NCBI GenBank assembly: GCA_023460315.1
Contig: JAEWQO010000120.1
Location: 1-19,529, forward strand
Reading direction: 5' to 3'
Length of the DNA stretch: 19,529 nt
DNA from: Actinomycetes bacterium
GTDB taxonomy: Bacteria > Actinomycetota > Coriobacteriia > Coriobacteriales > Eggerthellaceae
Shown: one piece after another, positions 7,501 to 14,142 of the stretch
Layout: each line of letters starts with the position of its first letter
Position numbering within the stretch: the first letter of the stretch is position 1
Notes under the pieces: generated by a model
Databases searched by the model: none
What the model was told of the DNA's origin: nothing
The model's input: only the letters and a program-made list of their open reading frames with translations
Position numbers and translations under genes: made by a program

Positions 7501-7991
7501 AGGCCGTGGGTGCCACGCGCGAGGGAGATCTCAAGGCCATGGACGCGCTTCCGCCTGCGCTTTCCGACATCACGGTCAATGTGCCGGGGCACACCTACCT
7601 TCCCGAGGATTATGTGCCCGATGCCGACGAACGGGTGCTGTGGTACCGCAGGATCGCGTCGGCCGCCACTGAGCAGTCCGTCGAGGAAGTGGCCGCCGAC
7701 CTTGTCCAAAAACGGCCCGCTATGCCCCAAGCGGCGAAAAACCTGTTGGAAAAGGCACGCATCAAGGCCTTCGCAAACGAGCATCGTCTGAAGACCGTTT
7801 CGGTGACGGGCGGACGCTTGGTGGTGGAGCCCGTCAGCATTTCTCGCGACAGGATGACTGCCCTGCGTCGTGCGGGTGGGCGCTATCTGGCTGACAAGCG
7901 CAAGCTTCAGCTGCCGTTGAGATACTTCAAGCTGGATGAGGGGGACAATCTGCTGGGTCCGGTGTCCGCGTTTTTGAGAGAGCTGACGTGA
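4509..7991 (+). CDS. mfd: Transcription-repair coupling factor
   Basis: Mfd removes RNA polymerase stalled at DNA damage and recruits UvrA. At 1160 residues it is full length. The N-terminal UvrB-like region spans about 1-330. The RNA polymerase-interacting (CarD-like) domain is near 490-550, with GDYVVHAAHGVAHFKEL. The RecG-like translocase has Walker A GDVGFGKT (about 645-652), DEEQ (746-749), SATPIPRTMQ and ATTIIESGIDNP, and the GRVGRS motif near 918. A C-terminal TRCF domain follows. ATG 4509 is chosen because GGAG lies five bases upstream; ATG 4515 is also possible, with AAAGG in front of it. The frame stays open upstream through an ATG at 4434, but that would place the terminator hairpin inside the coding region and it has no good ribosome binding site. 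Downstream genes overlap, suggesting an operon. Confidence 0.98.
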   Translation: MAMLIESLAFALEKSDCLGTFWGKLDAGEDATLGVASSARPFLTAARFVHHPQATLVVIAGEDAAAAFARQVAAYLGDERVMRFPERTDYPFNPRPRDPSQVARRMEAVHALATGREVLVVASARALVRALPPVGAGVSCPLLFSAGQELREMEGAETAGIGAFEEVARALEERGYRNTGELDGPGTFATRGGTVDVFPGNLVYPVRLDFFGDELDEIRRIIPATGQTIATLASVEVFPVVEHSATAAALARARKKLARPSETNPVLRDLWEKLDGGVCFEGSDALLPYLYDEVSTLGDYVRPGACTALVEPRSLFDDLSHAYDDALGRAKGSGIGVKGLYVDPAAVNFGGGQRATYVSILRVGGQMDDEVPVKRVEVAGHPDKLYGRLRSLVEGGYTTVLSVPGFRARQDMKLALVDQGLSIQETLDSDEGADAAVEKRRLRKNVVNVVDIDIPLGMIIPKAKLALVSISDTQGATAVRSGRRVDITEITFPYQPGDYVVHAAHGVAHFKELVRRNVDGTARDYLLLEYAEGDKLFVPVEQLDRVTRYVGPEGASPRLTRLNTADWSRAMKKARAATRKLAFDLVDVYTRRATVQGYRFGADTAAQHEMEEAFPYQETPDQLSAIADVKADMQSSKPMDRLVCGDVGFGKTEVALRAAFKATQDGKQVMVLCPTTILAQQHYAGFKERFGPFGVHVEVLSRFRTPAQQAEALAGFADGSVDVLIGTHRLLSRDVNPHDLGLVVIDEEQRFGVGHKEQLKNLRESIDVLTLSATPIPRTMQMSLSGVRDMSLILTPPDERRPVEVHVGEWDPDVVSAAIRYELARDGQVYYVSNRVRSIDEAVRRVTAAAGEARVGVAHGQMGKEELERVMEDFVAGELDVLVATTIIESGIDNPHTNTLVIEDSQRLGLAQMYQLKGRVGRSSTQAYAYFMFPGKVSLTEEATARLTALNEHQDLGSGMRIAMRDLEIRGAGSLMGAEQSGNMSAVGFDLFAQMLSQAVGATREGDLKAMDALPPALSDITVNVPGHTYLPEDYVPDADERVLWYRRIASAATEQSVEEVAADLVQKRPAMPQAAKNLLEKARIKAFANEHRLKTVSVTGGRLVVEPVSISRDRMTALRRAGGRYLADKRKLQLPLRYFKLDEGDNLLGPVSAFLRELT

Positions 7992-9004
7992 TGGCTGCCG
8001 AAGAACCCAATTCGCCCGGACGCCACAAGGCGGTCGGCCGCGGCATCGAGGCGGGTGCAGGATTTTTCCGTCAGCGGTTTTGGCAGGGGATCGCGTGCGC
8101 GCTTGTCGGTGCCGGGCTGTGGGGATTTTCGGGTGCCTGCGCTCAATATCTCTTGACCAATTACGAGGTAACGCCCTCGTTCATCACGGCCGTGCGCATG
8201 CTCGGCGCCGGTGTGCTGTTCATCGCGGTGCTTGGCGTCCGCCGACGGGAACAGCTCAAAGCCATGGTGCTCGATCGGCGCACGCTCGGGAGTCTGGTGG
8301 TGTTCGGCGCAGGGGGCCTGTATCTGTGTCAGATCACCTATGCCGTCGTCGTGGACTACACGAATGCGGGCACCGCCACGGTGTTGCAGTGCACGGGCAT
8401 CGCGTTTGTCATGCTGTTCTCTTTTGTGGCAGGCCGTCGCACGCCTCGTGCGAAGGAGCTCGTCGGCCTTGCGTTCGCCATGGTTGCCACGTGGCTCATT
8501 GCAACGCAGGGCGATCCTGCCGCGCTTTCGCTTCCGCTCCCGGGATTGATGTGGGGAATGGCGAACGGATTGTCCGTGGCGTTCTATATCATGTACCCCA
8601 AGAGGTTGTTCGCTCGCTGGGGCAGCCTTCCGGTCACAGGCACCGGCATGTTTTTCGGTGGCGTTGCGGCAGTGGCGCTGTGGCTCGTTTCTGGATTGGT
8701 TGGAACTGCTCCGCTTGTTCCTCCGTCGCTCGATAGGGCGGGCGTGGCCGTTCTCGCCCTCATCGTCGTCGTGGGCACGTTTGCCGCATTCGGGCTGTAC
8801 CTGCACGGCGTGTCGGTCGTCGGATCGGTGAAGGGCAGCCTTTTGGGCGCCGTCGAGCCGGTCAGCGCAACGCTGTTTTCGGCATTGTGGCTGGGCACGG
8901 TGTTCACGGGGGCGGACTGGGCCGGCTTTGCGCTCATGATAGCCATGATATTTCTCGTGACGGGCGAGGGGCAACAGAAGGGGAAAGGAAGGAAGCACCG
9001 ATGA
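7991..9004 (+). CDS. EamA/DMT-superfamily transporter
   Basis: A drug/metabolite transporter of 337 residues with about ten hydrophobic segments in two homologous halves of five (EamA repeats). Each half begins with a small-residue-rich helix, e.g. ALVGAGLWGFSGACAQYLL near the N-terminus and GLMWGMANGLSVAFYIMYP at the start of the second half. The helix containing GSVKGSLLGAVEPVSATLFSAL near the end is the typical signature of the family's ninth segment. Such proteins export amino acids, nucleosides or metabolites; the substrate is unknown. About 30 polar, basic residues precede the first helix. The ATG overlaps the mfd stop as TGATG; a GTG three bases earlier is an alternative. The stop overlaps the next gene's start (ATGA). 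Confidence 0.95.
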   Translation: MAAEEPNSPGRHKAVGRGIEAGAGFFRQRFWQGIACALVGAGLWGFSGACAQYLLTNYEVTPSFITAVRMLGAGVLFIAVLGVRRREQLKAMVLDRRTLGSLVVFGAGGLYLCQITYAVVVDYTNAGTATVLQCTGIAFVMLFSFVAGRRTPRAKELVGLAFAMVATWLIATQGDPAALSLPLPGLMWGMANGLSVAFYIMYPKRLFARWGSLPVTGTGMFFGGVAAVALWLVSGLVGTAPLVPPSLDRAGVAVLALIVVVGTFAAFGLYLHGVSVVGSVKGSLLGAVEPVSATLFSALWLGTVFTGADWAGFALMIAMIFLVTGEGQQKGKGRKHR

Positions 9005-9477
9005 AGACAACGTTTAGGCACGCACGGCGTGGAGACGAGGCGCTCATCCTCGAGTTCATCAAAGGGCTCGCGGCCTATGAGGGGATGCTCGATGAGGTCA
9101 TGGCGACCGAGGAGCTCCTGACCGAGTGGATATTCGACAAGGGCAAGGCTGAGGTCATATTCGCCCTCGCCGAGGGGAAAGAGGTGGGGATTGCCCTGTT
9201 CTTCCATAATTTCTCAACGTTTTTGGGCAAGTCCGGCATCTATCTGGAGGATCTGTTCGTCAAGCCGGAACATCGTGGACGCGGGCATGGCAAGGCGCTG
9301 CTGCAGGAGTTGGGGCGGCTTGCGAACGAACGCGGCTGCGGCAGGCTTGAATGGGTGTGCCTTGACTGGAATCAACCGAGCATCGACTTCTACCGTTCTC
9401 TCGGAGCGGTGCCCCTGGACGATTGGACGGTGTACCGCGTGTCCGGTGAGGCGCTGGACCGTCTGCCGGAACGATAA
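9001..9477 (+). CDS. GNAT-family N-acetyltransferase, diamine/thialysine (SSAT)-like
   Basis: A 158-residue acetyl-CoA-dependent acetyltransferase. Motif A is YLEDLFVKPEHRGRGHGKAL at 81-100, with the pyrophosphate-binding R-G-R-G-H-G-K at 92-98. The segment LDWNQPSIDFYRSLGA at 121-136 is characteristic of the spermidine/spermine and thialysine N-acetyltransferase branch, so a polyamine or amino-side-chain substrate is the best guess. ATG 9001 overlaps the transporter stop (ATGA), is preceded by GGAAGGAAG, and gives the normal family N-terminus. Coupling to a DMT exporter could mean that the acetylated product is exported, but this is only an inference from position. Confidence 0.93.
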   Translation: MKTTFRHARRGDEALILEFIKGLAAYEGMLDEVMATEELLTEWIFDKGKAEVIFALAEGKEVGIALFFHNFSTFLGKSGIYLEDLFVKPEHRGRGHGKALLQELGRLANERGCGRLEWVCLDWNQPSIDFYRSLGAVPLDDWTVYRVSGEALDRLPER

Positions 9478-9554
9478 GCCCGCACGCTCTTGTGGACGAG
9501 GCCGCGTGAGGCGCCACGTCATGACCGTTGGCGGGATATGAGAGGAGCAGGTCG

Positions 9555-10637
9555 ATGAACGCATCCATCTTCCATGAAGGCAGGGCTTTGCAAGGGGAGG
9601 CACCAGGAGAAGGGGAGTCCGCCGTGCCTTCCCGGCTCAAGGTGTTCGACCTCCATTGCGACACCCTCGAGAGGCTTGCGCTGCCGGGAGACCCCTTGGC
9701 TTCAAGCGGACGTGCTGCCCTCTCTGCGCTGGCATCGGGCAAGCGGATGGACTCGCTTGCCGAAAACGACGCCCATATCTCGCTGGCTCGTGTCAAGCCT
9801 TTCGCCTGGTGCCAATGTTTCGCGGTGTTCATCCCTGACCGGATCCGCGGAGAGGCGGCCTGGAGCCTGTTTGAGCGTGTACGTCGCTTCTGGGAGGAAG
9901 AGCTGAGGCGCTCGGGCGCCTCCCTCATGCCGGTGCGTTCCCTTGCCGACATAGGCATGGCCCATGCGACGAACAAGACAGCTGGCCTGTTGACGGTCGA
10001 GGCTGCCTCGTTTCTTGAGGACGACGGGACGATGGGTGCTCGGCTCGACGCGCTTGCCGAGGCGGGAGTGCGCATGGTCACGCTGACTTGGAACGGCCGA
10101 AATGCGCTTGGCAGCGGCCATGAGACGGATGAGGGTCTCACCCGGTTCGGCCGTGTCGTCGTTCGCGAGCTGGAGCGCCGGGATATCGTGGTGGATGTCT
10201 CGCACCTTAACGACGAAGGGTTCAAGGATCTGTGCGACTGTGCGGAACGTCCCTTTGCCGCCTCGCATTCCAACGCGCGCTCAGTCTGCGCGCATCCCCG
10301 CAACCTGGCTGATTGGCAATTGCGCGAGATTGCGGCGCGTGAAGGGATCGTGGGACTCAATTACTGCCGCCATTTCGTCTCCGACGCTCACCCCGATCCC
10401 TCTCCTGAAGACATGCTGCGCCACATCGACCATATTCTTGAGACGGCGGGAGAGGACGTGCTTGCCCTTGGCAGCGACTATGATGGGTGCGAAGTGCCGA
10501 GTTGGCTTGATCCCTGTGACTGCGTCGGGAACCTCCACGCGCTCATTGCGCATGAATTTGGCGACGGCATAGCAGACAAGGTGTTCTTTGAAAACGCCCT
10601 GTCGTTCTTTGCCCGCCATGAGGAACGAGGCCGCTGA
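9555..10637 (+). CDS. Membrane (renal-type) dipeptidase, peptidase family M19
   Basis: A zinc dipeptidase of 360 residues. The predicted binuclear metal ligands are H34 and D36 (FDLHCDTL), E149 (TVEAA), H217 (DVSHLN) and H238 (AASHSN), with D308 (GSDYDG) in the active site. The spacing H217-H238 (21) equals that of the human enzyme. Despite the family name, no signal peptide or membrane anchor is seen, so it is probably cytoplasmic and hydrolyses L,L- or L,D-dipeptides. ATG 9555 follows AGGAG at seven bases. The open frame could start a few codons earlier (TTG 9528) without support. It is 77 bp downstream of the acetyltransferase on the same strand, with no clear terminator between them, so it may belong to the mfd operon. 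It ends 3 bp from the convergent Fe-S gene. Confidence 0.95.
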   Translation: MNASIFHEGRALQGEAPGEGESAVPSRLKVFDLHCDTLERLALPGDPLASSGRAALSALASGKRMDSLAENDAHISLARVKPFAWCQCFAVFIPDRIRGEAAWSLFERVRRFWEEELRRSGASLMPVRSLADIGMAHATNKTAGLLTVEAASFLEDDGTMGARLDALAEAGVRMVTLTWNGRNALGSGHETDEGLTRFGRVVVRELERRDIVVDVSHLNDEGFKDLCDCAERPFAASHSNARSVCAHPRNLADWQLREIAAREGIVGLNYCRHFVSDAHPDPSPEDMLRHIDHILETAGEDVLALGSDYDGCEVPSWLDPCDCVGNLHALIAHEFGDGIADKVFFENALSFFARHEERGR

Positions 10638-10640
10638 GCG

Positions 10641-11750
10641 TCAGGCTTGCCGATCATGACCGACGTTCAGCAGCAGTTCCGCCGTCGCGTCCTTCAGGGT
10701 GATCGCCTGGCGTTCGCATGCGTCGAGGCAGAGGCCGCATCCGATGCAGTAGCGTATGTCGTAGGAGAGCGTTCCGTCGCTGGGGTCAGGACGGCGGGCT
10801 CCCGTTGGGCAGACTTCCGTGCAGGCGAGCGTATGGGTGCAGCGGGCAAGGTCGGTCTCTGACAGCGTGAGGGGCACCCGTGCTGCGATGTCCGGGTCGC
10901 GCGTGATGGCTTCGAGCAGCATCCGCCGCTTGGGCCACATCGTCCGTTTCATGCGTCCCTCGGGCACGAAAGCGTTGAACTCGGTTTCGGATCCCAGATT
11001 CAACCGTGCCACCGCCCGTGACCGCTCCCGACGCTCGTAGAATTCCTGCAGCACCTCCGAATTGCGGAGCCTGCGTTTTCCTGAGGCGATGTCGCCGATC
11101 TCTCCCACCAAGCCCGTGAAGGCGCTTCGCCGATCGACGCCGGCCGGACTTGCCAGGTCTTTCACGAGGTTCTCTTTTTCGGGAACGTCGTCGGTGAAGC
11201 CGACCGAGCGGCCGCTCCATGTCTCGGCAGTTTCAATGGCGTGGGCATACAGGGCCGCTCCCCTTTCGCCGGCCCGTGTGCAGTTGTCGCACGATGCCAG
11301 GTCAATAGCAACTTTTACAGGGATGTTCTCAGACAGCATACGCGTCCAGAACTCGGGTGAGAGGCATGCGAGGCAGGGAAGGACGACTGCTCGCGCTGCT
11401 GGCTCGAAACCGGGAAACAGATTTTCCTCACAGGTCAGAACCACTTCTTCGCCCCGCAGCGCTATACGGCGGAGGCGGGCGTGAAGGTCTTCCATAGTGA
11501 CGCGTGTCGAGGAGAGTCCCTCGCATATTCCCAAGCAAATGCCGCATCGTGTGCAGGATTCGGCATCGATGGATGGCTGCCTGTTCTCTGCGACCGTGAT
11601 GGCTTGGGTGGGGCAGGCGATCACGCAGCGTTGGCAGTCCGAGCCCTTCGTGCGAATGCAGAAGTCACGTAAGGCCACGATGGCCTCGGGGCGGGTCTCC
11701 GACCCGCCCCCGGTCTGTGGGGCCGTTGGCTCGAGGGGCTTGTCAGCCAT
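10641..11750 (-). CDS. Multi-cluster iron-sulfur (ferredoxin-like) protein of unknown function
   Basis: A 369-residue cysteine-rich protein with ferredoxin-type pairs at both ends. The N-terminal pair has C31-x7-C39-x2-C42-x3-C46-P and C66-x2-C69-x2-C72-x3-C76. The C-terminal pair has C304-x5-C310-x3-C314-P and C335-x2-C338-x2-C341-x3-C345. The first C-terminal motif lacks the expected second cysteine (T307), so that cluster would be [3Fe-4S] or need another ligand. The central region carries LTCEEN (C107), LPCLACL (C126, C129) and SCDNC (C154, C157), which may bind a further metal or cluster. No signal peptide or membrane segment is present, so it is probably a cytoplasmic electron carrier. 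ATG 11750 overlaps the end of gltX by 8 bases with GAGGTG ahead of it. The frame extends 36 codons into gltX, but that part is a shadow. The partner is unknown. Confidence 0.88.
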   Translation of the reverse strand: MADKPLEPTAPQTGGGSETRPEAIVALRDFCIRTKGSDCQRCVIACPTQAITVAENRQPSIDAESCTRCGICLGICEGLSSTRVTMEDLHARLRRIALRGEEVVLTCEENLFPGFEPAARAVVLPCLACLSPEFWTRMLSENIPVKVAIDLASCDNCTRAGERGAALYAHAIETAETWSGRSVGFTDDVPEKENLVKDLASPAGVDRRSAFTGLVGEIGDIASGKRRLRNSEVLQEFYERRERSRAVARLNLGSETEFNAFVPEGRMKRTMWPKRRMLLEAITRDPDIAARVPLTLSETDLARCTHTLACTEVCPTGARRPDPSDGTLSYDIRYCIGCGLCLDACERQAITLKDATAELLLNVGHDRQA

Positions 11751-13287
11751 CGAACACCTCGCTTGCGACCTGGTCGATGCGTGCGAGAACGTCTTTGCGG
11801 GCCAGCAGCTCAATGCTCTCAAACAGCGGCGGTGACACCATGTTTCCGCAAACGGCAACGCGGAGCGGCTGGAAGAGCAGCTTCGGCTTCATGCCCAGCA
11901 CGTCGCACTGCTCCCGGCAGGCTTCCTGCAGCGCCTCGGCCTCCCAGGCGTGTTTCTCGTCGGCGAGAATGGCGCGACAGGCGGCGAGCGCCTCGTCGGC
12001 GCGAGCGCCCTCCTTTTTGAGGACCTTGGCGACGCTCTTCTCGTCGAGGGCGCGCACCTCGGGTCCCCAGAACATAAACGCCAGCTTGGATGGCGTCTCG
12101 TCCAGGCGCACCAAGCGTTCGGCCACGAGAGGGTAAAGCTTGACGTACCATTCGGGGCGTGCCTGCAGGTCCGCTTCGGCGGCAGCGCGCGAGGCCTCGT
12201 CGAGGTCCTCTTCGGCGGCGATGCCCGCGAAGGCGCGATAGATCCAAGGCAACGAAGCCTTCACCCATTCGTTCGCGCCCATGGCGCGGATATACCTGCC
12301 GTTCATCCAGTCAAGCTTCGCCTCATCGAACACCGCATCCTTTTTGGTCACGCGATCGAGGCTGAACTCGCGACACAGCACGTCGCGGGAGATGATGGTG
12401 GTCTCTCCGTCGAGTGACCAGCCCAGGAGCGCCAGGAAGTTCACCAGGGCGTCAGGCAGGTAGCCGCGCTCGCAGAACTCCTCGACCGAGGCGGCGCCAT
12501 GGCGCTTTGAGAGCTTCCGGCCATCCGGCCCCAAGATCATGGACAGGTGGGCGAACGTGGGCACGTCGAGGCCGAGCGCCTCGTAGATGAGTATCTGGCG
12601 CGGGGTGTTGGACAGATGGTCGTCGCCTCGGATGACGTGCGTGATGCCCATGTTCGCATCGTCGCACACTACCGCGAAGTTATAGGTGGGGGAGCCGTCG
12701 CTGCGCACAACGATCATGTCGTCCATGACCTCTGCTGGAAAGCTCAAGGGGCCGTACACGGCATCCTCGAACTCGATGGGGCCGTGGTCGAGGGGCACCT
12801 TGAGGCGCCACACGTGGGGCTCGCCGGCCGTGATGCGAGCTTGGGCTTCGGCGGGGTCGAGGTCGCGGCATGTGCGGTCGTAGCCAGCGTAGCCGCCCTC
12901 CTCCTGTTCGGCTTTCGCGCGCTTGGCGTCGAGCTCCTCCTTCGTGCAGAAGCACGGATAGACCGCGCCACGCTCCTTCAGCCGCGCGAGGGCGGCGACA
13001 TAGGTGTCCATGCGCTGCGTCTGAAAGTAGGGGCCAACCCCTCCTCCCACTTCGGGGCCCTCGTCCCAGTCAAGGGCGAGCCATTTCAGGGCGTTGAGGA
13101 TGACCTGAACGTTTTCCTCGGTTGACCGCTCGGGATCGGTGTCCTCGATGCGCAGGATGAAGTCGCCGCCCATCGCACGAGCGAAAGCCCAGTTGTAGAT
13201 GGCTGTGCGAGCGCCGCCCACGTGCAGGCGTCCGGTCGGCGAAGGGGCGAAGCGCACGCGGACGTGGCGCTTGGAGGTATCGGTCAT
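11743..13287 (-). CDS. gltX: Glutamyl-tRNA synthetase
   Basis: Class I aminoacyl-tRNA synthetase that charges tRNA(Glu), and tRNA(Gln) too in organisms using the amidotransferase route; which case applies cannot be judged here. The HIGH-type signature lies in PSPTGRLHVGGARTA, with HVGG at 22-25. The KMSKS-type signature is KLSKR at 258-262. RIEDTDPERS (46-55) and YNFAVVCDD (202-210) are also family hallmarks. C112-x-C114 and C140 may be part of the zinc site seen in some bacterial enzymes. Length 514 is slightly above the usual 470-490. ATG 13287 follows GAAGGA at suitable spacing. It lies 99 bp after the DUF1461 gene on the same strand, and its end overlaps the Fe-S gene. Confidence 0.98.
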   Translation of the reverse strand: MTDTSKRHVRVRFAPSPTGRLHVGGARTAIYNWAFARAMGGDFILRIEDTDPERSTEENVQVILNALKWLALDWDEGPEVGGGVGPYFQTQRMDTYVAALARLKERGAVYPCFCTKEELDAKRAKAEQEEGGYAGYDRTCRDLDPAEAQARITAGEPHVWRLKVPLDHGPIEFEDAVYGPLSFPAEVMDDMIVVRSDGSPTYNFAVVCDDANMGITHVIRGDDHLSNTPRQILIYEALGLDVPTFAHLSMILGPDGRKLSKRHGAASVEEFCERGYLPDALVNFLALLGWSLDGETTIISRDVLCREFSLDRVTKKDAVFDEAKLDWMNGRYIRAMGANEWVKASLPWIYRAFAGIAAEEDLDEASRAAAEADLQARPEWYVKLYPLVAERLVRLDETPSKLAFMFWGPEVRALDEKSVAKVLKKEGARADEALAACRAILADEKHAWEAEALQEACREQCDVLGMKPKLLFQPLRVAVCGNMVSPPLFESIELLARKDVLARIDQVASEVFDG

Positions 13288-13348
13288 ACGTTTCCTTCTT
13301 CTCTCGTCATGCAGGCCGTCCAGCGCGGCCTTTGGGCAAAGCGTCGGT

Positions 13349-13383
13349 CATCGGAGGGACCTGCCCCGATCTGCGCTCCGATG
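13349..13383. repeat. 8 bp inverted repeat after the DUF1461 gene
   Basis: CATCGGAG at 13349-13356 and CTCCGATG at 13376-13383 are perfect reverse complements around a 19-base loop, starting three bases after the DUF1461 stop codon on the minus strand. No T-run follows, so it may be an mRNA-stabilising 3' stem or a weak terminator between this operon and gltX. Confidence 0.4.
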
Positions 13384-13386
13384 GAG

Positions 13387-14142
13387 TCATGAACCTGACG
13401 CGGAGCGTTTCAGCACTGCTCCCGTCACGATAGCAAGTATAGACAACACGCCGGTCACCGCAAGCCACACCACGCCCATTCCCATCCAAAAATCCAGAGG
13501 ATACATGGTGATGAGCAGGGAATCTGCAGAGAACGTCCAGGTTCCGCTTGAAAAGAACAGGCTATGGAAGGCGGCAAAGAATCCATAGAAGTCGACGAGG
13601 GCCCACGCGCCAAGGCCGATGAGGACAACGATGATTCCCCCTCCTGCTCCGATCAGCACGCTTCCGACGCGCCTTCGGCGTGCCTGCACGCCAAGGAAGA
13701 GGCAAGACCCAACGGCAAAGACCGCTATGCCGATGAGCGCTGCCTGTGCGGTCTGGACGACGCGATAGACATCGTCCAGATGGGACAAGGCGTCTTCGGT
13801 GAGGGTGTAGGCCTCGGGGGCTTGGGCGAGGGCGGACTCGTCGGCGGTTGCGTAGGGCGTGCCGGCAGCTTCGTTGATGTCGTGCAAGACGGCAAACAAA
13901 GACGCGCGGTCATGCTGCCCCACGGTGTAGTCCCTCGTCTCGACCGCCGCCTGAACCAGTTGGGCGTGTGAGAAGGGCGTGTCGGGAGAGCCGGAATAGA
14001 GCCGCGAGAGCAGTTCGGTCGTCTGGGACGGCACGGCGCATGCTGCAAAGCCTGCGCCGACAAAGGTCACCGCCAAGGCAAGTGCGGCAAGGACTGAGAC
14101 GACGGCTTTGACGGCGCCTCCCGTCCGGGTCTTACTTTTCAT
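13387..14142 (-). CDS. DUF1461/TIGR01906 integral membrane protein, possible lipoprotein intramolecular transacylase (Lit-like)
   Basis: A 251-residue protein with four membrane segments at about 11-36, 131-152, 161-185 and 218-244 and an external loop of some 95 residues between the first two. The family signature is clear: FHSLFFSSGTW (192-202) followed by SLLITMYPLDFW (208-219), and ALSHLDDV (118-125) matching the H-x-x-D-V motif. Members in Firmicutes named Lit move an acyl chain within bacterial lipoproteins, giving the lyso form. H121 and H193 are the two histidines that would be expected to act. The function is inferred from the family. ATG 14142 overlaps the end of the ATP-grasp gene by 11 bases; a TTG at 14151 is an alternative. 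Neither has a strong ribosome binding site, so translation is probably coupled to the upstream gene. Confidence 0.85.
   Translation of the reverse strand: MKSKTRTGGAVKAVVSVLAALALAVTFVGAGFAACAVPSQTTELLSRLYSGSPDTPFSHAQLVQAAVETRDYTVGQHDRASLFAVLHDINEAAGTPYATADESALAQAPEAYTLTEDALSHLDDVYRVVQTAQAALIGIAVFAVGSCLFLGVQARRRRVGSVLIGAGGGIIVVLIGLGAWALVDFYGFFAAFHSLFFSSGTWTFSADSLLITMYPLDFWMGMGVVWLAVTGVLSILAIVTGAVLKRSASGS

Noticed and set aside
4620..7784. Two long minus-strand frames (596 and 456 codons) opposite mfd
   Set aside because: Both lie wholly inside mfd and have Arg/His-rich, domain-free translations typical of antisense shadows in high-GC DNA.
11750..11858. Upstream extension of the Fe-S protein by 36 codons
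   Set aside because: It lies inside the conserved end of gltX, while the start at 11750 has GAGGTG in front and gives a sensible N-terminus.
13288..13386. T-box or other tRNA-sensing leader before gltX
   Set aside because: No T-box core sequence or antiterminator is present, and the gap is under 100 bases.
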